Shown here: one piece after another, positions 27,486 to 36,505 of the stretch | How positions within the stretch are numbered: the first letter of the stretch is position 1 | How the letters are laid out: the number at the start of each line of letters is the position of its first letter | Source of the DNA: Pseudomonas sp. Bc-h | GTDB taxonomy: Bacteria; Pseudomonadota; Gammaproteobacteria; Pseudomonadales; Pseudomonadaceae | DNA length: 64,000 nt | Assembly (NCBI RefSeq): GCF_002080045.1 | Contig: NZ_MUIN01000007.1 | Span: forward strand, 63,062 to 127,061 | Reading direction: 5' to 3' | Translations under genes and position numbers: made by a program | The notes under the pieces: generated by a model | The model's database searches: none | Told to the model about the DNA's origin: nothing | Seen by the model: the letters and a program-made list of their open reading frames with translations, nothing else

Positions 27486-29014
27486 GCCGCGCCGCGATTA
27501 CGTGGAGTATCCAGATTTCCAGCTGTACACGGAACCCTGTGGGAACTGCTGGAGCTGTGCGACAGCCCGGGCCGCGATCGGACGAAGCGGTATTTCAGTA
27601 AATAACGTCCTGGCTGACCCACCGCCTCGTCCGAATCGCGGCCCGTACCGTCGTGGCCTCCGGCGTCTCCCACAGGTACTGCGTCAGGATTGAAGATCTG
27701 CGTAAGCGTTGGCTTTTGATCTTGCTTCTAAGCGCGCGACTGCGCGACAGTCCAGACGACACAAATCGCGACTTGGGTGCAGGCTGAACGCAGGCGTCGC
27801 GCAGTGGGCCGAGCGGCATGGATGCCGCGAAAGCGCCGCAATGACATGGATGTCCGTTCGGCGCGGGCCCACGGAGCGTCGCCGGAGTGAAGGAACCCGA
27901 CGAAGTCGGGCCCAACCAGGAGCCAGGACACTTGGTTACTTGGTGTCTTTTCAAGTAACTCGCCAAAGGCGAAACAGATCTGGCGTTAGCCAGAGCCCTA
28001 TCAGCCGCGCCGCGATTACGTGGAGTATCCAGATTTCCAGCTGTACACGGAACCCTGTGGGACCTGCTGGAGCTGTGCGACAGCCCGGGCCGCGATCGGA
28101 CGAAGCGGTATTTCAGTAAATAACGTCCTGGCTGACCCACCGCCTCGTCCGAATCGCGACCCGTACCGTCGTGGCCTCCGGCGTCTCCCACAGGTACTGC
28201 GTCAGGATTGAAGATCTGCGTAAGCGTTGGCTTTTGATCTTGCTTCTAAGCGCGCGACAGCGACAGTCCAGACGACACAAATCGCGACTTGGGTGCAGGC
28301 TGAACGCAGGCGTCGCGCAGTGGGCCGAGCGGCATGGATGCCGCGAAAGCGCCGCAAGGACATGGATGTCCGTTCGGCGCGGGCCCACGGAGCGTCGCCG
28401 GAGTGAGGGTACGGCGACGAAGGAGCCGCCAAACCAGGAGCCAGGACACTTGGTTACTTGGTGTCTTTTCAAGTAACTCGCCGAAGGCGAAACAGGTCTG
28501 GCGTTAGCCAGAGCCCTATCAGCCGCGCCGCTATTACGTGGTGTATCCAGATTTCCAGCTGTACACGGAACCCTGTGGGAACTGCTGGAGCTGTGCGACA
28601 GCCCGGGCCGCGCTCGGACGATTGGGGTAGGTCAGCGACTCACTGCAACTGACCCACCGCCTCGCTGCCGTCGTGGCCTCCGGCGTCTCCCACAGGAAAT
28701 GCGTCAAGACAGACAGCTGTGTTCGCTGTTGATCTTGATCTTGCTTCTATGTGCGCGTCAGTTCAGCCACAAATCGCGACTTGGGTGCAGGCTGAACGCA
28801 GGCGTCGCGCAGTGGGCCGAGCGGCATGGATGCCGCGAGAGCCGCCCCCCGCCATGGATGGCGGATGGCGGCGGGCCCACGGAGCGTCGCCGGAGTGAGG
28901 GTACGGCGACGAAGGAGCCGCCAAACCAGGAGCCAGGACCCTTGGTTACTTGGTGTCCTTTCAAGTAACTCGCCGGAGGCGAAACAGGTCTGGCGTTAGC
29001 CAGAACAAATCCGC
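27464..29014. repeat. Tandem array of about 518-bp repeat units (three plus remnant)
   Basis: The marker ATCAGCCGCGCCGC recurs at 27482, 28000 and 28518, giving two intervals of exactly 518 bp. TGGCGTTAGCCAGA recurs at 27981, 28499 and 28991 (518 and 492 bp). Each unit contains a hairpin module (CCTGTGGGA...TCCCACAGG), a central GC-rich module with GCAGGCGTCGCGCAGTGGGC, and an end module with the inverted repeat GTTACTTG...CAAGTAAC. Units 1 and 2 are almost identical; unit 3 has lost about 26 bp and diverged most. Open frames in it are frame-shifted between units and show no coding pattern. The array fills the gap between the small hypothetical gene and tesA. Confidence 0.9.
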
Positions 29015-29051
29015 GCGACCCCGAATAATGGATTTCGCACATCCTCGGGGG

Positions 29052-29120
29052 CCAACTATCCAACCTCCAACCATCCAACCATCCAACCATCCAACCATCC
29101 AACCACCAACCCACCAAACC
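29052..29120. repeat. Octanucleotide tandem repeat (ATCCAACC)n
   Basis: Four to five consecutive copies of ATCCAACC, with degenerate CCAACC units on both sides, lie 10 bp beyond the tesA stop codon. It is a simple-sequence repeat that could change length by slippage. It is non-coding here. Confidence 0.85.
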
Positions 29121-29130
29121 CAAGCCAGCC

Positions 29131-29736
29131 TCAAAGCAAAGGCTTCAACTCCGGCCACACATTCTCCAGCAACCGCCCTTGAGCATTGGCCGCCGGATGC
29201 AAACCATCCGCCTGGGTAAACTCAGGCACCCCGCCCACCCCCTCCAGCATGAACGGGACCAGCGCCACCTTCTTCTCGGTCGCCAGATTGCTGTAGACCT
29301 CCTTGAACGCCTGCGTATAACGCGCCCCATAGTTCGGCGGAATCTGCATCCCCAGCAACAACACCTTGGCCCCCGCAGCACGAGAAGTGTCGATCATCGA
29401 CGCAAGATTTTGTTGCAATTGCGCCGGAGGCTGCCCTCGCAGACCATCGTTGCCGCCCAGCTCGAGAATCACCAGATCCGGCTTATGCTCTGCAAGCAGC
29501 GCCGGCAGCCGCGCCTGGCCCCCGGCGCTGGTATCGCCGCTGACCGACGCATTCACCACTTTATCCTTGAATCCCTGCTGCGCCAGACGCTGCTCCAGCA
29601 AAGACACCCAGCCCAGACGGGTATCCAGGCCGAAAGCCGCGCTGATACTATCGCCAACGATCAACACCGTGCCTGCCATGGCTCCTTGAGACAACAGCAG
29701 CAAACCCAGGCCAGCACTTAAAAACCACGCACGCAT
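29131..29736 (-). CDS. tesA: Periplasmic multifunctional esterase/thioesterase TesA (SGNH family)
   Basis: A 201-residue GDSL/SGNH hydrolase with a signal peptide (MRAWFLSAGLGLLLLSQGAMA). Block I is VLIVGDSISAAFGLD with Ser30; block II has the conserved Gly (SGDTSAGG); block III is LELGGNDGLRG; block V is DGLHP with Asp and His. TesA enzymes act as lysophospholipase, thioesterase and arylesterase. ATG 29736 has GGAG 6 bp upstream; the open frame extends much further upstream but overlaps the divergent ABC gene. Its start is only 10 bp from that of the ABC ATPase gene. Confidence 0.94.
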   Translation of the reverse strand: MRAWFLSAGLGLLLLSQGAMAGTVLIVGDSISAAFGLDTRLGWVSLLEQRLAQQGFKDKVVNASVSGDTSAGGQARLPALLAEHKPDLVILELGGNDGLRGQPPAQLQQNLASMIDTSRAAGAKVLLLGMQIPPNYGARYTQAFKEVYSNLATEKKVALVPFMLEGVGGVPEFTQADGLHPAANAQGRLLENVWPELKPLL

Positions 29737-29746
29737 CGGATTCTCC

Positions 29747-30430
29747 ATGAGCGAAAGTATTCTCAGTGCGCAGAACCTCAGCAAAGTGGTACCAAGCACC
29801 GAAGGTGACTTGACCATCCTGCACGAACTCTCCCTGGAACTAAACAAGGGCGACACTCTGGCCATCGTCGGCGCCTCGGGTTCTGGCAAGTCGACCCTCC
29901 TCGGCCTGCTCGCTGGCCTGGATTTGCCCAGCGCAGGCGCCGTCACGTTGTCGGGGCGCAACCTCAGTGAACTCGATGAAGACCAGCGCGCCAGGGTTCG
30001 CGCCGAACACGTAGGCTTCGTGTTTCAGTCGTTCCAGCTGCTCGACAGCCTCAATGCCCTTGAAAACGTCATGCTGCCGATGGAGCTGGAAGGCCGCCAG
30101 GACGCCCGGGAGCAGGCGCGGCATCTGCTGGAGCGTGTCGGACTGGGCCAACGCTTGACCCACACGCCACGTCAGTTGTCCGGGGGTGAGCAGCAACGCG
30201 TGGCCATCGCACGGGCCTTCGCCGCCGATCCTGATGTGCTGTTTGCCGACGAACCCACCGGCAACCTCGACAGCCACACCGGCGAGCGCATCAGCGACCT
30301 GTTGTTCGAACTGAACCAGGAACGCAATACCACGCTGGTGCTGGTCACCCACGACGAACGCCTGGCCCATCGCTGCCGGCGCCTGATCCGTCTTGAAGGT
30401 GGCCGTCTGGTCACCCCTATGGAGCCTTGA
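29747..30430 (+). CDS. ABC transporter ATP-binding protein (LolD/YbbA type)
   Basis: A 227-residue ABC ATPase. Walker A is GASGSGKST (42-50), the signature is LSGGEQQR, and Walker B is VLFADEPTGNLD, followed by the H-loop VLVTHDERLAHRC. It resembles the YbbA/MacB/LolD group, which pairs with FtsX-like permeases. Its stop overlaps the start of the permease gene by one base (TGATG). It is divergent from tesA, the same pairing as in E. coli (tesA-ybbA). The substrate is unknown; a role in moving lipids or lipoproteins is only a family-based guess. Confidence 0.9.
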   Translation: MSESILSAQNLSKVVPSTEGDLTILHELSLELNKGDTLAIVGASGSGKSTLLGLLAGLDLPSAGAVTLSGRNLSELDEDQRARVRAEHVGFVFQSFQLLDSLNALENVMLPMELEGRQDAREQARHLLERVGLGQRLTHTPRQLSGGEQQRVAIARAFAADPDVLFADEPTGNLDSHTGERISDLLFELNQERNTTLVLVTHDERLAHRCRRLIRLEGGRLVTPMEP

Positions 30431-32940
30431 TGGCACGTCTGCCGTTTGCCCGTCTGCTCAGCCTCGCCGCCCGCCAGTTGATGCGCGATGCCCGCGCCGG
30501 CGAGCTGCGGGTGCTGTTTTTCGCCTTGGTGGTCGCCGTCGCCGCGAGCACCGCCATCGGCTATTTCGGCTCGCGGCTGAACAGCGCGATGTTGCTGCGC
30601 GCCACCGAGTTTCTCGGCGCCGACCTGATTCTCAGCGGATCGACGCCAGCCAAACCCGAGCAGATCGAAGCGGGCACGGCACTCAAGCTCGACCACTCGC
30701 AGATCGTGATCTTTTCCAGCGTGGTCGCCACCGACAACGGCATTCAGCTCGCCAGCGTGAAAGCGGTGGATGCGGCCTATCCGCTGCGTGGCGAACTGAA
30801 AAGCGCCGATGCGCCCTACCAGCCCGAAGTCACTGGAGGCGAGCCACAACCCGGTGAGGCCTGGGCCGAAGCGCGAGTGTTGGTGTCCCTGAACCTCAAA
30901 GTCGGCGACAGCATCGACGTCGGTTCCACCACCCTGAAACTCACCCGCGTCCTGACCTACGAGCCCGACCGCGCAGGCAACTTCTACAGCCTGACACCGC
31001 GGGTGTTGATCAACATGGCTGACCTTGAGGCCACCAAGGTGGTGCAGCCAGGCAGCCGTGTCAGTTTCCGCGATCTGTGGCGCGGGACGCCGCAGCAACT
31101 GGCGGACTATCGCAAGGCCATCGAACCGGACCTGGCAGCGAATCAGAAGATCGACGACGCCCGCGACGGCAATCAGCAGATTGGCGGCGCGCTGGGCAAG
31201 GCCGAGCGTTACCTGAACATGGCCAGTCTTGTCGCGGTGCTGCTGGCAGGTGTGGCGGTCGCGCTGTCAGCGGCGCGTTTCGCTGTGCGACGTTTCGATG
31301 CCAGCGCGTTGCTGCGCTGCCTGGGCCTGTCACGCAACGAAGCGCTGGTGTTATTCAGTCTGCAACTGGCCATGCTCGGCATTGCAGCCAGCGTCACCGG
31401 CGCCCTGCTTGGCTGGTTCGCTCAACTGGGCCTGTTTTGTCTGCTGGAAAATCTGCTCCCGGCCGCTGTGCCGCCGGGTGGCTGGCTGCCTGCGCTGGCG
31501 GGCATCGGTACCGGTCTGGTCGCACTGGCAGGCTTCGCCTTGCCGCCACTGGCAGCGCTGGGGCGCGTTCCGCCTCTGCGCGTATTGCGCCGCGACATGC
31601 TGCCGATCCCCGCCAGCTCCTGGCTGGTGTATGGCGCGGCGCTGCTGGCGCTGGGCCTGATCATGTGGCGTCTGAGTCTGGATCTGATCCTGACCTTCGC
31701 CCTGCTCGGCGGCGGCCTGGTCGCGGCGGTCGTGTTGGGCGGCCTATTACTGCTGGCGCTGCAAAGCCTGCGGCGGCTGCTGGCCGGTGCATCGCTGCCT
31801 TGGCGTCTGGGCCTGGGCCAGTTGTTGCGCCATCCGATGGCCGCCGCCGGGCAATCCCTGGCGTTCGGGCTGATCCTGTTGTCCATGGGGCTGATCGCGC
31901 TGCTGCGCGGCGAATTGCTCGACACCTGGCAAAACCAGCTGCCCAAAGACGCGCCCAACTATTTCGCGCTGAACATTCTGCCTGCCGAACGGGACAACTT
32001 TGCCGAGCGCATCAGCCGTTTGTCCACTCACAGCGCGCCGTTGTACCCGATGATTCCGGGACGCCTGATGAGCATCAACGGCGAGCCGGTGAGCAAGTTC
32101 GTGACCAAGGATTCACGCGGTGAAAACGCCACTCAACGCGACCTCAACCTGACCTGGGCGGCCAATCTGCCGGAAGGCAACAGCATCACCGAAGGTCGGT
32201 GGTGGAACAACGAACAGGCCCCGACCGAAGGCACACCGGGCGTTTCGGTCGAGACCAAACTGGCAAAGAGCCTGAACATGAAGCTGGGCGACACCCTGAG
32301 TTTCGTGATCGGCGGCACCACCCACGAGGTCAAGGTCACTAGCCTGCGCGACATCAACTGGGACACCTTCCAGCCCAACTTTTTCATGATCTTCCAGCCC
32401 GGCACGCTCAAGGATGTGCCGACCACCTACCTGACCAGTTTCTACCTGGCGCCGGGCAACGATCAGCAGATCGTCGAGCTGTCACGAGCCTTCCCTGCCG
32501 TGACCATCCTCCAGGTCGAGGCGCTGCTGGAACAACTGCGCAGCATCCTCGATCAGGTCACCCTGGCCGTGCAGTACGTGCTGCTGTTCGTGCTCGCGGC
32601 GGGGCTGGCGGTGCTGTTCTCCGGCCTGCAGGCGACGCTGGATGAACGCATTCGTCAGGGTGCGCTGCTCAGGGCACTGGGGGCCAATCGCGCGCTGCTG
32701 ATCAAGGCCCGACGCATCGAGTTCGGCCTGCTGGGCGCGGTCAGCGGCGTGCTGGCGGCGCTGGGCTGCGAACTGGTGAGCTTCGTGCTGTACCGCTACG
32801 CCTTCAACCTGGAATGGCAGCCCCATGCCTGGTTGTTGGTACTGCCGCTGATCGGCGCTGTGCTGGTGGGTGGCGCGGGTGTATTCGGCACACGCCGGGC
32901 GCTCAACGCCAGCCCGCTGACAGTGCTGCGCGAAGGCTGA
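30430..32940 (+). CDS. FtsX-like ABC transporter permease (YbbP type)
   Basis: An 836-residue membrane protein. It has an N-terminal helix (RVLFFALVVAVAASTAIGYF), a periplasmic MacB-like domain with LILSGSTPAKPEQ, a first FtsX block (YLNMASLVAVLLAGVAVALSA...), several central helices and a last FtsX domain (AVQYVLLFVLAAGLAVLFSGLQATLDERIRQGALLRALGANR). The two FtsX domains and size match YbbP. It uses the preceding ATPase. ATG 30430 is chosen; a TTG codon just before it is in frame but unnecessary. Confidence 0.9.
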   Translation: MARLPFARLLSLAARQLMRDARAGELRVLFFALVVAVAASTAIGYFGSRLNSAMLLRATEFLGADLILSGSTPAKPEQIEAGTALKLDHSQIVIFSSVVATDNGIQLASVKAVDAAYPLRGELKSADAPYQPEVTGGEPQPGEAWAEARVLVSLNLKVGDSIDVGSTTLKLTRVLTYEPDRAGNFYSLTPRVLINMADLEATKVVQPGSRVSFRDLWRGTPQQLADYRKAIEPDLAANQKIDDARDGNQQIGGALGKAERYLNMASLVAVLLAGVAVALSAARFAVRRFDASALLRCLGLSRNEALVLFSLQLAMLGIAASVTGALLGWFAQLGLFCLLENLLPAAVPPGGWLPALAGIGTGLVALAGFALPPLAALGRVPPLRVLRRDMLPIPASSWLVYGAALLALGLIMWRLSLDLILTFALLGGGLVAAVVLGGLLLLALQSLRRLLAGASLPWRLGLGQLLRHPMAAAGQSLAFGLILLSMGLIALLRGELLDTWQNQLPKDAPNYFALNILPAERDNFAERISRLSTHSAPLYPMIPGRLMSINGEPVSKFVTKDSRGENATQRDLNLTWAANLPEGNSITEGRWWNNEQAPTEGTPGVSVETKLAKSLNMKLGDTLSFVIGGTTHEVKVTSLRDINWDTFQPNFFMIFQPGTLKDVPTTYLTSFYLAPGNDQQIVELSRAFPAVTILQVEALLEQLRSILDQVTLAVQYVLLFVLAAGLAVLFSGLQATLDERIRQGALLRALGANRALLIKARRIEFGLLGAVSGVLAALGCELVSFVLYRYAFNLEWQPHAWLLVLPLIGAVLVGGAGVFGTRRALNASPLTVLREG

Positions 32941-33019
32941 CACTCAAGGGTTGACCGGGAAGATGCCGACAGCAAAGATGTCGGCATCGTGCATGGAGCA
33001 CCGTTCACCGAGAAACCCC

Positions 33020-33502
33020 TTGAGCACCAACATCTGTACCCGAGAAGGCCACACCGCCCTCAAGCAAGAACTCGATCACCTGTGGCGCGTCTACCGCCCC
33101 GAGATCACTCAGAAAGTCGCCTGGGCGGCGTCGCTGGGCGATCGCAGCGAGAACGCCGATTACCAATACAACAAGAAGCTGCTGCGCGAAATCGACCGCC
33201 GCGTGCGCTACCTGCGCAAGCGCCTGGAAGATATGCGCGTGGTGGACTACGCCCCCGAACAGGAAGGCCGGGTGTTCTTCGGTGCGTGGGTGGAGATCGA
33301 GAACGACGACGGCGAAAGCAAACGCTTTCGCATCGTCGGTTATGACGAGATCTACGGCCGAATGGATTACATCTCCATCGACTCACCCATGGCCCGGGCA
33401 TTGCTGAAAAAGGAAGTCGGCGACGAATTCATGGTGCAGACGCCTACCGGGGAGGCCATGTGGTACGTCAACAGCGTGACCTACGAAAAGCCTGTCGCCT
33501 GA
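33020..33502 (+). CDS. greB: Transcription elongation factor GreB
   Basis: A 160-residue Gre factor that stimulates transcript cleavage in backtracked RNA polymerase. The N-terminal coiled coil has AASLGDRSENADYQYNKKLLREIDRRVRYLRKRL, with the acidic tip residues D and E; the C-terminal FKBP-like domain ends FMVQTPTGEAMWYVNSVTY. The size and the RYLRKRLEDMRVVD stretch indicate GreB rather than GreA. Alignment with known GreB N-termini suggests a TTG start at 33020 (STNICTREGHTALKQELDHLW); ATG 32993 would add nine residues. It follows the ABC permease by 79 bp. Confidence 0.92.
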   Translation: MSTNICTREGHTALKQELDHLWRVYRPEITQKVAWAASLGDRSENADYQYNKKLLREIDRRVRYLRKRLEDMRVVDYAPEQEGRVFFGAWVEIENDDGESKRFRIVGYDEIYGRMDYISIDSPMARALLKKEVGDEFMVQTPTGEAMWYVNSVTYEKPVA

Positions 33503-33753
33503 GGAGCCCGGCCTGCAAACCGTCGGGGTAACCTCAAAACAGTTGTTTCTCAGGATTGGGACGCCCCCATTGTGGCTCCGGCGTCCATTGTCGGCTGGCG
33601 TCCTCAACCCACCATTTCAGCAAGCACCTCCCCCCGAGTCGTCACTTGCCCAAAGTGATGCGTCCAGATCACTGGCTGATATCGCCTCGTCAAAACTGCT
33701 AACGTGTGCCGCCACTACGAACGTATTGATAACCGACAATCCCAAGGAAAGAC

Positions 33754-34236
33754 ATGTTCGAATTTATCTTCCTCGCCGTCCTCATCGGCATCGGCGGTAC
33801 GGCTTTACTGGACCTCTGGGCGCAGTTGCTCAAGGCAACGCTGGGTTTGCCGACGCCGCCCTGGCATCTGGTCGGGCGCTGGTTCGCCGGAATGCGCCAC
33901 GGTCAGTTCGTGCATCGCAACGGCATCGGCAATTCCCCTGAAGTGCCCAACGAGCTGCGCATCGGCTGGACCATGCATTACGCGGTCGGCATCGTTTTCG
34001 CGGCGGCGGTGTTGTTGATCTGGGGTGTGCAGTGGGCGCACTCGCCGACCTTCTTGCCTGCGCTGATTGTCGGGCTGGTCACGATCGGCGCCGGCTGGTT
34101 CATTTTGCAACCGGGCATGGGCGTGGGTGTCGCTTGCAACAAGGCGCCGAACCCGGCGGTGGCGCGTCTGCAAAATGTCGTCGGGCATGTGGTATTTGCC
34201 ATCGGCATGTATGGGGCGGCGTTGCTGGTGGGTTGA
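33754..34236 (+). CDS. DUF2938 family membrane protein
   Basis: A 160-residue protein with about four hydrophobic segments (FIFLAVLIGIGGTALLDLWAQ, MHYAVGIVFAAAVLLIWGVQ, FLPALIVGLVTIGAGWFIL, VVGHVVFAIGMYGAALLV). FEFIFLAVLIGIGGTALLDLWAQLLKATLGLP and the GMGVGVACNKAPNP segment match what I know as DUF2938. Its function is unknown. AAGGAAAG upstream of ATG 33754 is a good ribosome site. It is followed 113 bp later by the reductase gene on the same strand. Confidence 0.75.
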   Translation: MFEFIFLAVLIGIGGTALLDLWAQLLKATLGLPTPPWHLVGRWFAGMRHGQFVHRNGIGNSPEVPNELRIGWTMHYAVGIVFAAAVLLIWGVQWAHSPTFLPALIVGLVTIGAGWFILQPGMGVGVACNKAPNPAVARLQNVVGHVVFAIGMYGAALLVG

Positions 34237-34348
34237 GCGGAGGCTTTGGTGGGTCGCGCCACATCGCGCTGAACCTCTTCCCGCCGCTGCGGTTCTTAAT
34301 CTTCAGGGCCGCTCTGGCCGATCATCCTCAACCTTAAAGGAGCCCCTC

Positions 34349-35410
34349 ATGACTCAGACCGCTTTGGTCGTCGGCGCCAGTGGCATCGTCGGCAGTGCAA
34401 TCACCGATTTGCTGCTCGAGAACGGCTGGCAGGTCGCTGCCCTCTCCCGCCATCCGTCTCAGGCAAAAGGCGTGATTCCCGTCGCCGCGGATTTGCAGGA
34501 TCCAGACTCGGTGAAGCAGGCGCTGGCGGCCATCAAACCGAGCCATGTGTTCATCACCACTTGGTCGCGCCAGGCGACCGAGGCCGAGAACATTAAGGTG
34601 AATGCGGCCATGGTGCGCAACGTGCTGGACGCGCTGAGCCCGGGCAAGAGCGTCAAGCATGTCGCGCTGGTGACGGGCTTGAAACACTACCTAGGTCCGT
34701 TCGAAGCGTACGGCAAGGGGTCGTTGCCGCAGACGCCGTTTCGTGAAGAACAGGGCCGTCTGGATATCGAGAATTTCTACTACGCCCAGGAAGACGAGGT
34801 GTTCGCGGCGGCCAGGCGCGACGGTTTTACTTGGAGCGTGCATCGCCCGCACACCGTGACCGGCGTGGCCGTGGGCAATGCGATGAACATGGCGACGACG
34901 TTGGCGGTGTATGCGTCGATCTGCAAAGCCACGGGCAGGCCGTTCGTGTTCCCGGGTTCTCGGATGCAGTGGGACAGCCTCACCGACATGACCGATGCGC
35001 GGCAATTGGCCAAGCAACAGCTGTGGGCCGCGACCACGCCTGCGGCGTCGAATCAGGCATTCAACATCACCAATGGCGATGTGTTCCGCTGGAAATGGAT
35101 GTGGGGGCAGATCGCCGAGTATTTCGGTCTGCACCCGGCCGCTTACCCACCGAGCCCCTTGCCACTGGAAACCCAGATGGCCGACGATCAGGCGGCATGG
35201 AGCGACATCGTGCGGGAGCATGGCTTGAAGGAAGCGGACATCAGCCGCCTCATTTCGCCTTGGCACACCGACGCCGATCTGGGGCGGCCGATTGAAGTGG
35301 TCACCGATATGTCGAAGAGCCGGGAGCTGGGGTTCAAGGAATTCCAGGCCAGTGACAAGGCATTTTTCGAGGTCTTCGATGAGTTGCGGGCGCGCAAGCT
35401 GATTCCTTAA
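34349..35410 (+). CDS. PRISE-type SDR reductase (progesterone 5-beta-reductase/iridoid synthase-like)
   Basis: A 353-residue short-chain dehydrogenase/reductase of the PRISE (SDR75U) group. The N-terminal NADP-binding motif is ALVVGASGIVGSAI. The typical PRISE active-site residues are visible as Lys112 in VTGLKHYLGPF and a Tyr in ENFYYAQED (144-145). FVFPGSRMQWDSLTDMTDARQLAKQQLWAA and AFNITNGDVFRWKWMWGQIAEYFG complete the family pattern. Plant relatives reduce activated enones; a general enone reductase role is likely here. AAAGGAG lies 7 bp before ATG 34349; the longer open frame is not used. Confidence 0.85.
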   Translation: MTQTALVVGASGIVGSAITDLLLENGWQVAALSRHPSQAKGVIPVAADLQDPDSVKQALAAIKPSHVFITTWSRQATEAENIKVNAAMVRNVLDALSPGKSVKHVALVTGLKHYLGPFEAYGKGSLPQTPFREEQGRLDIENFYYAQEDEVFAAARRDGFTWSVHRPHTVTGVAVGNAMNMATTLAVYASICKATGRPFVFPGSRMQWDSLTDMTDARQLAKQQLWAATTPAASNQAFNITNGDVFRWKWMWGQIAEYFGLHPAAYPPSPLPLETQMADDQAAWSDIVREHGLKEADISRLISPWHTDADLGRPIEVVTDMSKSRELGFKEFQASDKAFFEVFDELRARKLIP

Positions 35411-35473
35411 GGTCAGCCCTTTCCTCGATGATGCAGCACAGCTTGCTCTGGCCGTATGCGTTGAATGTCATGA

Positions 35474-35503
35474 CGCATTCGCGAGCAAGCTCCCTCCCAC
35501 GGG
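35474..35503. repeat. Single REP element
   Basis: CGCATTCGCGAGCAAGCTCC followed by CTCCCACGGG is a copy of the common Pseudomonas REP. It lies between the convergent reductase and beta-lactamase genes. Confidence 0.8.
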
Positions 35504-35525
35504 TTTTGTGTTCACCTTCTATCTG

Positions 35526-36413
35526 CTAGACCTTCGCCACCAACCGCCCGACCTCGGCCATCAGCGAGTTGATCTGTTCGCTGCTGGCTTTGGACTCGGA
35601 GTAATAGACCGTGACGATCAGCGGAGGCCGGCCGGTGGGCCAGATGATGGCGACGTCGTTACTGGCGTTGTTGCTGCCCGAGCCTGTCTTGTCCCCTACC
35701 CGCCAGCCTTTCGGCAAACCGGCGCGCAGTTTCTGGTCGCCGGTCTTGTTGCTGACCAGCCAGGCGATCAGCTGAACCTTCGAGGCGCCGGACAGCACAT
35801 CGCCGATCACCAGCGTGCGCAAGCTGTGCAGCATCGCAATCGGGGTCGTGGTGTCTTGTAGATCACCAGGACGGTTCTCGTTCAATTCGGGTTCACGACG
35901 ATCGAGTCGGGTGGTCTGGTCACCAATAGTGCGCAGCCAAGCGGTCAATCCCTTAGGGCCGCCAAAACTGTCCAGCAGCAGATTGGCTGCAGTGTTGTCG
36001 CTCAGGGTTACAGCGGCTTCGCAGATCGAGCCGACGCTCAGCCCGCCCTCGCCCGTGTGTTTTTCGGTGACCGGCGAATAGGTCACCAACTGATCCTGCC
36101 CGTAGACGATCACGCGCGACAGGTCTTCTTCCTTGCGGTCGACCCGCGCCAGAACATGGGCCGCCGTCAGAGCCTTGAAGGTGCTGCACATGGCGAAACG
36201 TTCATCGCCGCGATGGCTGATCAGGCGCTGAGTGCCGGTGTCGAGAATCGCCACGCCCAGACGTCCGCCGTGGCGACGTTCCAGCGCGGCCAATTGTCGT
36301 TCGATTGAAAGCTCTGGCGAGGTGCCCGAATCGGCGGCCAGAACATTGAGACTCCATAGCGCGGGAACTGCCAGCAGCGAGGCGCCGATGAGGTTTCTGC
36401 GGGTAATCGACAT
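35526..36413 (-). CDS. Class A beta-lactamase
   Basis: A 295-residue serine beta-lactamase. Motifs: STFK with the nucleophile Ser at 77 (CSTFKALTAAHV), SDN at 138-140, REPELNEN with the general-base Glu at about 174 (Ambler 166), and KTG at 242-244 (DKTGSGS). The signal region MSITRRNLIGASLLAVPALW has twin arginines, suggesting Tat export. A Cys precedes the catalytic Ser as in some carbapenemases, but the partner Cys after KTG is absent, so there is no evidence for that class. No ampR-like gene is adjacent. Start ATG 36413 is chosen over the longer frame. The spectrum cannot be read from sequence. Confidence 0.93.
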   Translation of the reverse strand: MSITRRNLIGASLLAVPALWSLNVLAADSGTSPELSIERQLAALERRHGGRLGVAILDTGTQRLISHRGDERFAMCSTFKALTAAHVLARVDRKEEDLSRVIVYGQDQLVTYSPVTEKHTGEGGLSVGSICEAAVTLSDNTAANLLLDSFGGPKGLTAWLRTIGDQTTRLDRREPELNENRPGDLQDTTTPIAMLHSLRTLVIGDVLSGASKVQLIAWLVSNKTGDQKLRAGLPKGWRVGDKTGSGSNNASNDVAIIWPTGRPPLIVTVYYSESKASSEQINSLMAEVGRLVAKV

Positions 36414-36454
36414 ACACTTCCTTGTCGTTGCAAATGGACGACATGATTGCCGAA

Positions 36455-36481
36455 ACGGCAGCCGCATTATGGCTGCCGTTG
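36455..36481. terminator. Hairpin after the mop remnant
   Basis: AACGGCAGCC and GGCTGCCGTT form a 10-bp stem around a 7-base loop; read on the minus strand it is followed by TTTCGG. It could be the old terminator of the truncated mop gene. Confidence 0.5.
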
Positions 36482-36505
36482 CAAGACGGCGATCAACTCA
36501 CTCAG

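Noticed and set aside
27595..28476. Several open frames in the 518-bp repeat array
   Set aside because: They begin and end in repeat modules, exist in multiple frames and on both strands, and the frames differ between units. No ribosome sites were found.
27464..29014. CRISPR array
   Set aside because: Units are ~500 bp, near-identical throughout, without short spacers. No cas genes are nearby.
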